Source: Pseudomonas chlororaphis (GTDB lineage: Bacteria > Pseudomonadota > Gammaproteobacteria > Pseudomonadales > Pseudomonadaceae). Taken from it: a stretch of 64,000 nucleotides of DNA. The notes under the pieces were generated by a model. It was not told the origin of the DNA. It ran no database searches and worked only from the letters and a program-made list of their open reading frames with translations. The stretch covers positions 248,135 to 312,134 of the forward strand of contig NZ_JSFK01000003.1 of assembly GCF_000783395.1 (NCBI RefSeq), given 5' to 3'. Numbering within the stretch: the first letter of the stretch is position 1; every line of letters begins with the position of its first letter. Position numbers and translations under genes: made by a program. This document shows positions 20,114-29,137 of this stretch, piece by piece.

Positions 20114-20841
20114 CAGCACAAGCCTCCGTTGACCGCCAGGACCTGGCGGGTGATGTACGAGGCTTCCGCCGACATCAGGAAATTCACCGCACTGGCCACC
20201 TCTTCCGGGGTGCCCATGCGTTGCGCGGGGATCATCTTCATCAATTCTTCCACCGGCACGTTTTCGTCGAGCATCGCGGTGTCGATCAGGCCCGGTGCGA
20301 CGCAGTTAACGGTGATTTTGCGCTTGCCCAGCTCGATCGCCAACGCCTTTGCCGCGCCGATCACGCCAGCCTTGGAGGCGCTGTAGTTGACCTGGCCACG
20401 GTTGCCGATCAGCCCCGACACCGAGGTGATGCAGACAATGCGCCCGGCGGCACGGCGGCGGATCATCGGCATCATCACCGGGTGCAGAACGTTGTAGAAA
20501 CCGTCTAGGTTGGTGCGCAACACCACGTCCCAATCGTCGTCAGTCAGAGCTGGGAACGCGCCGTCGCGGGTCAGCCCGGCGTTCAACACCACGCCGTAAT
20601 AGGCGCCGTTGGTTTCGACGTCGGCTTCAAGAATGGCTTTGCAGGTTTCGCGGTCGGCGACGTCGAATTGCAGGATGCGCGCCTTGCGCCCCAGTGCTTG
20701 GATTTCGGCCTGGACGGCTTTCGCTTCAGTCACGCCGCTGCGGCAATGCAGGACGATGTCATGCCCTGCCTGCGCGAGGCGCAAGGCAATGGCGCGGCCG
20801 ATACCACGGCTGGAGCCGGTGACCAGTACGGATTCAGTCAT
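20113..20841 (-). CDS. 3-oxoacyl-ACP reductase, FabG type (ApeQ-like)
   Basis: A 242-residue short-chain dehydrogenase that would reduce the beta-keto group at each polyene extension using NADPH. The cofactor loop GSSRGIGRAI is near residues 8-17, the catalytic Ser is in CITSVSGLIG (about 137) and the YSASK motif near 150. The C-terminus LAVNGGLC is typical of FabG. ATG at 20841 is used because the upstream extension overlaps the dehydratase gene and lacks family similarity; the 8-base overlap with that gene implies coupling. Confidence 0.9.
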   Translation of the reverse strand: MTESVLVTGSSRGIGRAIALRLAQAGHDIVLHCRSGVTEAKAVQAEIQALGRKARILQFDVADRETCKAILEADVETNGAYYGVVLNAGLTRDGAFPALTDDDWDVVLRTNLDGFYNVLHPVMMPMIRRRAAGRIVCITSVSGLIGNRGQVNYSASKAGVIGAAKALAIELGKRKITVNCVAPGLIDTAMLDENVPVEELMKMIPAQRMGTPEEVASAVNFLMSAEASYITRQVLAVNGGLC

Positions 20842-21298
20842 CGTTCGACTCCTTTGTCTGTTGCAGATATTGATTGACCTGAGGCGGACGGAACACATTC
20901 AGCCGAGCGCTGGCGTGGATGCCATTGCCATTGATATGGCATTCGAACACGCCCATGCCGTTTTCATCTTCCAGCGAGCGCAGACCATGAATGGTCAGTT
21001 CGCTGCCGGCGGGAAAGGCTTCGACGTTGCACTCGAACTTGCGTGTGCCGAGCAGAAAGCCCAGCTCCACCGGATTGCCTTTCTGCCGCGCGTGGCAACC
21101 GGCAAACGCGGCAACGCTTTGCGCCATCAGCTCAATGCCGACCCAGGCTGGCAGGCTGCCGTCGGGCAGGTTGAACAGGCCATCAGGCTTGACCGTGAGC
21201 CGGGTGTAAATCTGTTCATCGTCAAAGCTTGTGATGCTGTCGACCAGAATCATGTCGCCCGCATGGGGCAGCAGTTCGGCGAGCGGCCAATCAGTCAT
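20834..21298 (-). CDS. Hotdog-fold 3-hydroxyacyl-ACP dehydratase (ApeP-like)
   Basis: A 154-residue hotdog protein beginning MTDWPLAELLPHAGDMILVD. The PHAGDM segment holds the catalytic His, and ELMAQSVAAFAGCHA is the hot-dog helix. In E. coli, ApeP works as a complex with ApeI to dehydrate the growing chain; here the ApeI-like domain is fused to the ligase at 32833-34512. The ATG at 21298 overlaps the ketosynthase stop by 4 bases. Confidence 0.85.
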   Translation of the reverse strand: MTDWPLAELLPHAGDMILVDSITSFDDEQIYTRLTVKPDGLFNLPDGSLPAWVGIELMAQSVAAFAGCHARQKGNPVELGFLLGTRKFECNVEAFPAGSELTIHGLRSLEDENGMGVFECHINGNGIHASARLNVFRPPQVNQYLQQTKESNDD

Positions 21299-22491
21299 GG
21301 GGCGTCTCCGATAATCAGGCTGACGTTGTTGCCGCCGAAGGCAAACGAGTTGCTCATCAGGTAGCGGGGTGCAATGGACGTCAGGCGCTCGTTCGCGGTC
21401 ACCCACTTCAGTGGTGGCAGCGCGGGATCGGCCTGAGCGTCCCAGACGTGTGGCGGCAAGGCGTGAGCGGGGTTGTCGGCGCTCAGGCTCAACCAGCAGA
21501 AAGCCGCTTCCAGCGCCCCGGCCGCGCCGAGGGTGTGGCCGGTCATCGGCTTGGTCGATGAACAAGCCACGCCTGCGGGGAACAGCGTGGCAACCGCGAG
21601 GCTTTCCATGGCGTCGTTGTGTTGGGTGGCGGTGCCGTGCAGGTTCAGATAGTTGATCTGCGTCGCTTGCAGGTGCGCGCGACTCAAGGCTTTCTGCATC
21701 GCTTGCAGGGCACCGCGCCCGGTCGGCTCAGGGGCGGAAATATGGTGGGCGTCGGAACTGGCGCCGGCGCCGAGCAAGGCAATGGCCGGACCTTCGCCCT
21801 GTTGTTTGCTCATCACGAACAGCACCGCCGCTTCGCCGATGTTGATACCGCTGCGGTTGGCCGAGAACGGATTGCAGCGTTCGTCGGACATTGCTTCCAG
21901 TGACGAGAAACCGTTGAGGGTCAGTTTGCACAGGCTGTCGACGCCGCCGCACAGCACCGCGTCGCACAGACCCAGATCGAGTAACCGCTGAGCGCTCATC
22001 AGTGCCCGGGCGCTGGAGGTGCACGCCGTGGAAATCACATACGCCGGGCCGCTCAGTTGCAGCCAATCGGCGAGGAAATTCGCCGGTGCGCCGAGTTCTT
22101 GTTGCCGATAGTCATACTCGGCGGGGAACTGCTGCTCACGAATATAGTGCGCCAGACCCCGGCTGGCCTCGTCGATACCCGAGGTGCTGGTGCCGAGCAC
22201 CACGCCGATGCGCTCGCGGCCGAAGCGCTGGATCGCTTGATCGATGTCATCGCGAATCTGCAACGCCGCTTCCAGCAGCAACTGATTGTTGCGGCTGCGC
22301 TGTTCGGCGAGTTCTGCCGGGATCGGCGCCAGTTCGCCGTGGACGGCGGCCACCGGCAGCTCACGCTCCGGCACCCAACCGGACTCGCGGCGCATGCCCG
22401 AGCAGTCGCCGGCGAACAGGTTGCGCGCAACTTCGGACTTGTTGCGACCCAGTGCGCAGATCACGCCGAGGGCATTCAGGTAAGCGGTCAT
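21295..22491 (-). CDS. 3-oxoacyl-ACP synthase (ApeO-like)
   Basis: A 398-residue ketosynthase with Cys in ISTACTSSARAL (about 173) and histidines in NLHGTATQHND (about 295) and PMTGHTLGAAGA (about 330), so the triad is complete. The N-terminus (TAYLNALGVICALGRNKSEV) matches APE ketosynthases. In characterised systems ApeO pairs with the cysteine-less ApeC, here encoded at the other end of the operon (36341-37066). It is coupled by ATGA to the DUF3261 gene upstream. Confidence 0.88.
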   Translation of the reverse strand: MTAYLNALGVICALGRNKSEVARNLFAGDCSGMRRESGWVPERELPVAAVHGELAPIPAELAEQRSRNNQLLLEAALQIRDDIDQAIQRFGRERIGVVLGTSTSGIDEASRGLAHYIREQQFPAEYDYRQQELGAPANFLADWLQLSGPAYVISTACTSSARALMSAQRLLDLGLCDAVLCGGVDSLCKLTLNGFSSLEAMSDERCNPFSANRSGINIGEAAVLFVMSKQQGEGPAIALLGAGASSDAHHISAPEPTGRGALQAMQKALSRAHLQATQINYLNLHGTATQHNDAMESLAVATLFPAGVACSSTKPMTGHTLGAAGALEAAFCWLSLSADNPAHALPPHVWDAQADPALPPLKWVTANERLTSIAPRYLMSNSFAFGGNNVSLIIGDAP

Positions 22492-22964
22492 GGCGTCGGT
22501 TCACCCAACGGAGAAACGCGGTAGTGCGGGCCTTGAGGCAGGTTCAATTCGAAGCTCAACGGTTGTGAATAGTGGATATCCCAACGCGCCGGCAGAGAAC
22601 GTTGCTGTCCCTGTTGTTGCGCGGCTGGGTAATTGCGCAGCAGTTCGCCGGACGGGGTCAGGGCGAACAACAGCGCAGCAAACAATTCGCGGGCTTCCGG
22701 GTTCGGCGGCAGCAGCCCATCGGCCTGCCAGTGGCCGTCGATCAGTTGCTGACGCGCCAGGGGAATGCCCAGCGGGTCCATCATCGACCAGCGGATGCCC
22801 GGGCCTTCGCGCTGGATCACCAGCAGCCAGTCCTGGCGTTGTTCGGCTTGATTGCGTTCGATGTGCAGTTGCAGCGGCAGCGGCAACGTCGGGTTGGCCG
22901 CCGGCAACGGCGCCTGGCTGGCGCAGGCACTCAGTAGGACAAATACCACCAACATTAGCCACAT
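22488..22964 (-). CDS. DUF3261 lipoprotein of the APE cluster
   Basis: A 158-residue lipoprotein: signal peptide MWLMLVVFVLLSACAS with lipobox LSAC, then a domain with LQLHIERNQAEQRQDWLLVIQ and RWSMMDPLGIPLARQQLIDG that matches DUF3261 proteins found in APE clusters. A LolB-like role in placing the lipid product in the outer membrane is plausible but unproven. The reading frame runs further upstream, but that part is only translated REP sequence. ATG 22964 has AAGG 6 bases before it, and that AAGG is contiguous with the REP end. Confidence 0.8.
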   Translation of the reverse strand: MWLMLVVFVLLSACASQAPLPAANPTLPLPLQLHIERNQAEQRQDWLLVIQREGPGIRWSMMDPLGIPLARQQLIDGHWQADGLLPPNPEARELFAALLFALTPSGELLRNYPAAQQQGQQRSLPARWDIHYSQPLSFELNLPQGPHYRVSPLGEPTP

Positions 22965-22973
22965 CACAAACCT

Positions 22974-23064
22974 TGTGGGAGCTGGCTTGCCAGCGATAGC
23001 GCCGGCACATCGAGCATTTTTGTTGACTGACACACCGCTATCGCTGGCAAGCCAGCTCCCACAG
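22974..23064. repeat. REP/BIME palindrome inside the APE operon
   Basis: Inverted TGTGGGAGCTGGCTTGCCAGCGATAGC units bracket a 40-base centre. It separates the methyltransferase stop (23096) from the DUF3261 start (22964), the largest gap in this otherwise overlapping operon. Confidence 0.9.
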
Positions 23065-23095
23065 GGTTTCGGGTGTGCAGGTCGATAGCTGTGCA

Positions 23096-23821
23096 TCAGA
23101 AAGTACCTTGCAGCGGCTTGCGCGCTACCACGTTGACCAGCGTTTCCTCACGCTGCCCAAACGGTTTCGGTTTGCGTAAGCCAAACCGCTCCAGCAACCC
23201 AAAATCCTTCGACCGGCTCCACCACAGATACGGGTACGAGACATTCTTCTCGGCAAATTCGAAACCCTGCCCGCGAATCATCTGCAGATACTGCGCCGCA
23301 CTCTTCTGCACATGCATCGGATGGCGGAACAGCCAGCGGATCACCCACGTATCAATGTATGCCTCGGTGGACTCGGCGAACAGCAGATAGCCACCCGGTT
23401 TCAGCACCCGATAAAACTCGGCCAGGGCTTTTTCCTGTTCGACCAGATGATGGAACGTCTGGTGACAGAACAGCAGATCAACGCTGGCGTCCGGCACCTT
23501 GAGCGTCGCGCAGTCGCTGCCGATCAGCTCTACATCGAGGCCCAGGCGCGCCGCTTCTTCAGCGCTCAACTCCAGGCTGTGCGGATCGGCGTCAACACCG
23601 ATCAAACGCTGTGGCGCGAAGGTCTGGCGCAGATGACCGAACGACTTGCCCTGTCCGCAACCAGCGTCCAGCAACACCGAGTTTGGCGGCAGCGCTTCAC
23701 TGAACAAGCCGCGCAAATCATTGATCGCCACCCGCAACACATGGTGCTGCCAGGTGTGGCTGCGCAGGAACCAGAAACCGAAGCGGGTCTCCTCGACGTA
23801 GCTGTCGCTCAAGTAATTCAT
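23096..23821 (-). CDS. Class I SAM-dependent methyltransferase
   Basis: A 241-residue Rossmann-fold methyltransferase: SAM motif I LLDAGCGQGKSFG (about 50-62), motif II acidic IGVDAD (about 74-79), then LFCHQTFHHLVEQEKAL and the post-II VLKPGGYLLFAES (about 135-147). APE clusters usually carry one methyltransferase for the aryl head group (the E. coli product has a 3-methyl-4-hydroxyphenyl head). Methylation of the ring or its hydroxyl is therefore inferred. ATGA overlap with the flavoenzyme gene upstream. Confidence 0.85.
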   Translation of the reverse strand: MNYLSDSYVEETRFGFWFLRSHTWQHHVLRVAINDLRGLFSEALPPNSVLLDAGCGQGKSFGHLRQTFAPQRLIGVDADPHSLELSAEEAARLGLDVELIGSDCATLKVPDASVDLLFCHQTFHHLVEQEKALAEFYRVLKPGGYLLFAESTEAYIDTWVIRWLFRHPMHVQKSAAQYLQMIRGQGFEFAEKNVSYPYLWWSRSKDFGLLERFGLRKPKPFGQREETLVNVVARKPLQGTF

Positions 23822-25065
23822 GTGGAGTCCTTTGCACAGAGTTCGGAAATCATCTTCAAGCGCCGGCGCGCCTCGCTGACGAACGGGTTGCGTTCGTCCC
23901 AGGCGTAACCGGCGAGGATCGAGCAGATCATCCGACGGATTTCCGCCTGACTGTCTTCATAAAAAATCACGTCCTGAAAAGTGCCGGCGTACCAGCCTTC
24001 GACGTAGCAGCGGAAGGTGTCGACGCCGCGCTTGAGCGGCTCGGCGAATTCGCTCTGCCAGTCGACGGTTTCGCCCTGCAACTGACGGTGCAAAACCGCT
24101 GCCGCCATGCTCGCCGAACGCATGGCGATGGTCACGCCGGAGGAGAACACCGGGTCGAGAAATTCCGCCGCGTTGCCGAGCAGCGCGAAGCCTGGACCAT
24201 GCAGGGTTTTCACATTGGCCGCGTAGCCGCCGAGCGTGCGCGCCGGGGTGTCCCACACGGCGTTGTTCAGTACGCCGGCAAGGCTCGGGGTTTCGGCGAT
24301 GAAACCGCGCAGGCAGGCATCCAGATCGCTGTCGCGATTCTTGAAATGTTCTTCAGCGGCGACCACGCCCACCGAACAGCGACCGTTGCTGAACGGGATC
24401 GTCCAGAACCAGATATCGCGATGCTCTGGATGGGTGGTGACGAGAATTTTTTCGCGGTCGAACGCCGGGTTGTCGATGTGATCTTCGACGTGGGTGAATA
24501 CCGCCTGACGCACCGGGAAATTAGACGGTGCTTCCAGGTCCAGCAGACGTGAGAGCACACGACCATAGCCACTGGCATCCAGCACGAAATCGGCTTCGAC
24601 GCGATAGTCGCTGCCGTCCTCGCGACGCACATTCAACTGCGGTTTCGTCCGCTCGAAATCGACGCTGACGATGGCATCGCCGTAGCGGATTTCCGCGCCT
24701 TGCAGCGCCGCTTGATCGGCCAGCAGTTTGTCGAAATCGGCGCGTTGCACCTGAAACGTGGTCGGTTTGCCGCCGGTAAAGGTGTCACCGAAATCGAAGG
24801 CGCTGTAACGCTCGCCCCAGGCGAATGCGGCACCGGTCTTGCGCTGGAAGCCGGCGGCATTGACGGCGTCGAGCATGCCGGCCTCTTCGACGAAATCCAG
24901 GCAATGGCTGAGCAGGCTTTCACCGATCGAAAAGCGCGGAAAGTGTTGGCGCTCGATCACCAGCACATCGTGGCCCTTGCGCTTGAGCAGCGCCGCTGCG
25001 ATAGCGCCGGACGGGCCGGCGCCGATGATCACGACCTGACGGGATTCCATTTCAACGATTGGCAC
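23818..25065 (-). CDS. Flavin-dependent halogenase-like oxidoreductase
   Basis: A 415-residue FAD enzyme. The dinucleotide motif GAGPSG is at 15-20 and GESLL near 49. WFWTIP at 219-224 fits the halogenase WxWxIP signature. FLDPVFSSG at 302-310 fits the second halogenase signature FxxPxxSxG. Lys76 in FQRKTGAAFAWG sits where the catalytic lysine is expected. These features place it nearer to flavin halogenases acting on carrier-bound or phenolic substrates than to reductases, although non-halogenating relatives exist. The GTG at 25065 is chosen because GGAG lies 5 bases before it; ATG at 25050 is the alternative. It overlaps both neighbours. Confidence 0.78.
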   Translation of the reverse strand: MPIVEMESRQVVIIGAGPSGAIAAALLKRKGHDVLVIERQHFPRFSIGESLLSHCLDFVEEAGMLDAVNAAGFQRKTGAAFAWGERYSAFDFGDTFTGGKPTTFQVQRADFDKLLADQAALQGAEIRYGDAIVSVDFERTKPQLNVRREDGSDYRVEADFVLDASGYGRVLSRLLDLEAPSNFPVRQAVFTHVEDHIDNPAFDREKILVTTHPEHRDIWFWTIPFSNGRCSVGVVAAEEHFKNRDSDLDACLRGFIAETPSLAGVLNNAVWDTPARTLGGYAANVKTLHGPGFALLGNAAEFLDPVFSSGVTIAMRSASMAAAVLHRQLQGETVDWQSEFAEPLKRGVDTFRCYVEGWYAGTFQDVIFYEDSQAEIRRMICSILAGYAWDERNPFVSEARRRLKMISELCAKDST

Positions 25066-26215
25066 GTGAACTCCGGGGCAAAGGATGTTGCAGATTCAAT
25101 GGCGCGCGATGCAGACCGATCAGGGCCGGTAGCAGCGTCGCGATCAGGCCCATCAGCATCAGCGCGAAGTACAGCGCCGGGGTGATGAGTTGTTGTTGCA
25201 AGAGCAGATTGAGAAAGACGATTTCGCTGAGGCCACGAATATTCAGCAGCACGCTTTCGCGCCAGCGGCTGGCGCCTTCGAACGAGGCGCCGGCCCAGCC
25301 GAGACCGAGCCAGTTGCCGAGCAGTTTACTGGCAATCGGCAACAGCAGCAGCGCCGCCCATTGCACCGCGCCGAGGCTGGCGAGGGCGCTGTGCACATCG
25401 ATCTGGACGATGCCGAACGTCAGAATCAGCGGAATCGCCAGCCACGTTTGCAAGCGACTCATCCAGCGCGCCGGCAATGGCAGCACCAGCGGCAGTTTCA
25501 GCGCGGCCATGCACAGCAGATAACCGATGCCGAAGATCAGCGCGTTGAGTTTGTAATGCTCGGCCATCACCAGCAACGCGAAAAAACCGAGGCTGTAGGT
25601 CAGTGGTCGGCGCACGCCGATGACGCGCAACAACAGCGGCACACAGGCGAGGCCCAGCGGCAACAACAGACTGCTCAGGTGCAGACTGCCTTGGGCGAGC
25701 CCGAACAATGTCCAGCAGGTCAGATCAATGAGGATCGCGGTCTGCACCAATCGGCGCGTGGCGGCCGGCGGATATTCGATGTGGCGCAGATACAGGTACA
25801 ACACCGGGATCGCGGTAATCGCGAACACCAGACCGATGGCTAGCGAGTTGAGCCACGGTTGCGTCGGCAGTAGCCAATACGCAGCGGCAAGACCACAGGC
25901 GAACGGCACGAGGAAACTCGGCACGGCGATTTTCACGCTCTGGCGATCGAGTTTCAGATCGATCACATCGCTGAGGATATGCCCGAGCAGCAAAGCAAAG
26001 CTCAGGCTGTAGAGGTTTTTCAGCCAGTCCGGCGCGATCAGTTCGGCGCCACTGAGCTGCCAGCCCGGCTCGATCCAGAAGTACATCAGCAGCGGCAAGC
26101 CGAAGCTCGCCAGCAACAACTGGCTGACGATCGGGATCAGACCGAAGTGGCGGCCGACGCGGGTGGCCACGGCGAACAACGCCAAGGCCAGCAGCCAGAA
26201 ACCGACGACCATCAT
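25052..26215 (-). CDS. CPA2-like cation/proton antiporter family membrane protein
   Basis: A 387-residue very hydrophobic protein with about 11-12 membrane segments. The C-terminal region NIRGLSEIVFLNLLLQQQLITPALYFAL and the middle AITAIPVLYLYLRHIE resemble sodium/proton exchangers of the CPA2 group. Where exchangers often carry two adjacent Asp residues, only one Asp is seen (ILIDLTCWTLF). Whether it moves cations, or has been co-opted in pigment transport, cannot be told. The ATG at 26215 overlaps the MMPL stop as ATGA; the gene overlaps the flavoenzyme start by 14 bases. Confidence 0.65.
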   Translation of the reverse strand: MMVVGFWLLALALFAVATRVGRHFGLIPIVSQLLLASFGLPLLMYFWIEPGWQLSGAELIAPDWLKNLYSLSFALLLGHILSDVIDLKLDRQSVKIAVPSFLVPFACGLAAAYWLLPTQPWLNSLAIGLVFAITAIPVLYLYLRHIEYPPAATRRLVQTAILIDLTCWTLFGLAQGSLHLSSLLLPLGLACVPLLLRVIGVRRPLTYSLGFFALLVMAEHYKLNALIFGIGYLLCMAALKLPLVLPLPARWMSRLQTWLAIPLILTFGIVQIDVHSALASLGAVQWAALLLLPIASKLLGNWLGLGWAGASFEGASRWRESVLLNIRGLSEIVFLNLLLQQQLITPALYFALMLMGLIATLLPALIGLHRAPLNLQHPLPRSSRANR

Positions 26216-28551
26216 GCCGCTGGCTCCGCGACTGTCGCGGTGTGTTCGTGGCGCCCGGCCCAGGGTGCGAGCATGAAGCTGAAGGCCAGACCGAGGCTCA
26301 CCGACAGGCCGAAATTGCTCACCGCCGGCGTGCTGGAAACCGCCAGCAAACCAAACGACAACCACGTCGTCACAGCGGCCAGCAAGGTGCCAAGCAGGCT
26401 CACCGCCGCACCACCGACTTGTTCACGCATGAGAATCGCGTAGTCGACGCTGATTGCCGTCACCAGCAGCAGGCCGAACAGGCTGAACAGGGTCAACGGC
26501 TGACCGAGCCAGCCAAGGCTGGCCAGACTGCACAAAGCGGCGAGCAACGGCAGGGCGACAATGCGCAGCGCGCCGCCGAGACCGAACGGCAACATCAGCA
26601 CCAGCACGATCAGCGCGCAGGAGGCGAGTTTCAGTTCAGCAGCGCTGATTTGCGTGGCGGCAAAAACTTCATTCAATTCACCGAGACGATCGACCAGCAT
26701 CACCCCCGGCAAATCCAGCGCCTGCACCCGCAGCAGCGCTGGGTTGTTCAGGCCTTGCAGACTGGTCATTGCCGCTACGCCGTCTTCGGTCGGGCCGAGC
26801 CAGAGCGTGCGATATGGTTCGCCGAGCGGACCGGCCAGTGCCGCGTCGATGTCTTCGGCGGGCACGGTCTGCAGCTGTTGCAGTTCGCTTTGCAGGGCGG
26901 CGAGCGGTACACCGAGGTCGAGCAGTGGCTGCCAGTATTGCGGCAGTTTGTTCAGCGCCTCGCGCACCTGTTCTTGCTGGTTCGGCGGGCTGACTAATTG
27001 ATCGAGGGCCAGATAGCCTTGCAGCTTGTCGAGGTTGACCAGTTGCTCCAGACGCTCGCTCAGCGCGGCCTGACGCTCGAGCAATTGCTGCTGATTGTCG
27101 GCGCGTACGAGGAAAAACTGGCTGGTGGGCTGATAGCCGGTGATGCGCGCGATGGCCTGCGCTTCGTCGGTCAGATGTTGCGGCGCACCGACCCATTGGC
27201 GGATGTCATTCTTGCTTTGCAGCTGCACCAGACCGCCCACGCAGAACGCGATCAGCAGCGCCAACAGCACTGGTGTGCGCACGCGTTCGAGAAGTTTTTC
27301 GCGCAGATTGACCATGCGCTCGGCCAGATGCAGCGGCCATTGCGCGGGCCGCAACTCGACATTTTTCAGCAGTGCCGGCAACAGGCACACCGCCGACAGA
27401 TAAGCACCGAGCAATCCGGCAGCGGAGAACACGGCAATTTGTGTCAGGGCCGGGAACGGCGTCCACGCCAGCGCCAGATAGCCGATGGCGCTGGTGATCA
27501 GGCTCAGGGTCAGCCCGGACAAGGTCAGGCGCAAGGCTGGCCAACTGCGCCACGGCTTCAGGCTCCAGCTCTTCGACAGATAATGCAGCGGATAATCCAC
27601 CGCCACGCCGATCAGGCTGGAACCGAGCACCAGCGTCATCACGTGCATATGGCCGAACAGCGCCACACAGGCCACCGCGCCGAACAGCATGCCGACCAAC
27701 ACCGGCACGAACGCCAGCAACACGCGCCAGCGACGGAAAGCAAGCAACAGCAGCAACAGAATGCCGATCGTGGCACCGCCGCCGACCCAGGTCATTTCGC
27801 GAGTGGCTTGCTGCTGACCGTTGGCTGCATACAGCAAGCCGCTGGCGGCTAGCAGTTGCACGTCCGATTTCGCGGCCTGCTCGCGGCTGCTTTGCAGCAG
27901 TGCGGCGACTTGCAGCGGCAGGTTCATATCGAAAGCATTGCCGGTGGTGCGTGCGCGCAGCAGTACCCAGCTCTTGCCGTCGGCATCGGCGACTAACGCG
28001 CCACTACCGATGTCGAGCTGCACCGCACCGTGCTGCGGCTGGCTGTTCTGGATGCGCCCGGTCAGGCCCAGCCAGTCGTCCTGGCTCGGCACCAGACTGA
28101 GACCGCTGAACGGGTCGAACAGGGCCTGCACGCGTTGCTGAATGAATGCGTCGGGGTGTTCGATCAGCAATTGCCGATCATCTGCCGAGAGCATCGCCAA
28201 TCGACCTTGCAGCAGTTGCGTACGCAGGGCTGGCAGATCCGCTTGCAGGTTCCATTGCACCTTTTCGAACAATCCGCTGGCCTGCCATTGCTCACCCAGC
28301 GTCTGTGCCATGGCGACGGCTTGCTGGCGATCGGTGTGGCCGACCAGCACCAGCATTTCTCGGTTGAGCGGCTCCTGCATGCGCTGCTCGGCGCGCTGTT
28401 CAAGGGCGTCCGGGTGAGTGCCGGGCACCAGTTCCATCAGGTTCGCCGACAGCGGCGCTCCGTCGCGCCATTGCCAACCGGCCAGCGCGACGACCGCCAG
28501 CAGCAGGATCAGAAACAGCCAGGGCAGCCTGCGTTCACTCGGCAAAGTCAT
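26212..28551 (-). CDS. MMPL/RND-family exporter (ApeM-like)
   Basis: A 779-residue inner-membrane transporter with the MMPL layout: TM1, a periplasmic loop (about 35-240), five TMs (about 245-385, with VLGSSLIGVAVDYPLHYLSK holding the conserved Asp), a second TM and periplasmic loop (about 425-625), and the final TM bundle with AISVDYAILM. Relatives in APE and xanthomonadin clusters are assigned to export of the polyene lipid from the inner membrane. The ATG at 28551 with GGAG 4 bases upstream is preferred to ATG 28563; either overlaps the LolA-like gene. Confidence 0.88.
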   Translation of the reverse strand: MTLPSERRLPWLFLILLLAVVALAGWQWRDGAPLSANLMELVPGTHPDALEQRAEQRMQEPLNREMLVLVGHTDRQQAVAMAQTLGEQWQASGLFEKVQWNLQADLPALRTQLLQGRLAMLSADDRQLLIEHPDAFIQQRVQALFDPFSGLSLVPSQDDWLGLTGRIQNSQPQHGAVQLDIGSGALVADADGKSWVLLRARTTGNAFDMNLPLQVAALLQSSREQAAKSDVQLLAASGLLYAANGQQQATREMTWVGGGATIGILLLLLLAFRRWRVLLAFVPVLVGMLFGAVACVALFGHMHVMTLVLGSSLIGVAVDYPLHYLSKSWSLKPWRSWPALRLTLSGLTLSLITSAIGYLALAWTPFPALTQIAVFSAAGLLGAYLSAVCLLPALLKNVELRPAQWPLHLAERMVNLREKLLERVRTPVLLALLIAFCVGGLVQLQSKNDIRQWVGAPQHLTDEAQAIARITGYQPTSQFFLVRADNQQQLLERQAALSERLEQLVNLDKLQGYLALDQLVSPPNQQEQVREALNKLPQYWQPLLDLGVPLAALQSELQQLQTVPAEDIDAALAGPLGEPYRTLWLGPTEDGVAAMTSLQGLNNPALLRVQALDLPGVMLVDRLGELNEVFAATQISAAELKLASCALIVLVLMLPFGLGGALRIVALPLLAALCSLASLGWLGQPLTLFSLFGLLLVTAISVDYAILMREQVGGAAVSLLGTLLAAVTTWLSFGLLAVSSTPAVSNFGLSVSLGLAFSFMLAPWAGRHEHTATVAEPAA

Positions 28552-29137
28552 GTTGCTCCGCATCGCTCAACGGTTGACTGGCGATGCTGTCCTGCATGCG
28601 CAGCACGGTGCTGTCGCCTTGGGTTTCCAGCAGTTCGATGGTTTGCACCAGCGCGCCGCCGTCGATGTTGATCTGGTTGAACACTTGCTTGAGCAGCATC
28701 GAACGCGGGGTCAGCGTGAGTTTCCACTGTTGTGCATCGCCGCTCAGCGCCAGTTCGAAGTCACGTTGCAGGCCACTGCTGTCGCCTTGCAGCACGGCGA
28801 GAAACAAGCGGTTCTGCTCGGCACCGGCACTCTTGTTCGGCAGCAACTGCCAGCCATTGCCGTCACGCCGGGCGATGCCCTTGGCTGTGATGCGGTAGTC
28901 CTGCTGCAGCGGGGTTTTCAGCAGCCAGAGCAGGCCGTGATTTTTCGCCAGGACAAAACTGCCCTTGCTGATCAGCGGCTGGGGCAGGGCGCGCAGGTGT
29001 TTTTCCTGAATGAACTGGCCGTGGATCACGTCCGGTTTCGCCAGTTGTTCGCTGAGCTGTTGCAGGTCGAAGGCGTTGGCCAGCGCTGACATTGTCAGCA
29101 ACACCAATACGCTCAGGCTTTTAACCAAAACATTCAT
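28535..29137 (-). CDS. LolA-like outer-membrane lipoprotein carrier homologue (ApeL-like)
   Basis: A 200-residue periplasmic protein with a Sec signal peptide (cut near residue 22, SALANA) and a LolA-type half-barrel: DVIHGQFIQEKHLRALPQPLISKG, LWLLKTPLQQDYRITAKGI, and a C-terminal strand region DGGALVQTIELLETQGDSTVLR. In APE clusters this paralogue of LolA is thought to ferry the polyene lipid across the periplasm. The start overlaps the thioesterase stop (ATGA) and the end overlaps the MMPL start. Confidence 0.88.
   Translation of the reverse strand: MNVLVKSLSVLVLLTMSALANAFDLQQLSEQLAKPDVIHGQFIQEKHLRALPQPLISKGSFVLAKNHGLLWLLKTPLQQDYRITAKGIARRDGNGWQLLPNKSAGAEQNRLFLAVLQGDSSGLQRDFELALSGDAQQWKLTLTPRSMLLKQVFNQINIDGGALVQTIELLETQGDSTVLRMQDSIASQPLSDAEQHDFAE

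Noticed and set aside
22965..23096. An N-terminal extension of the DUF3261 protein
   Set aside because: The extra codons translate the REP repeat and have no signal peptide; the true start with a lipobox follows.
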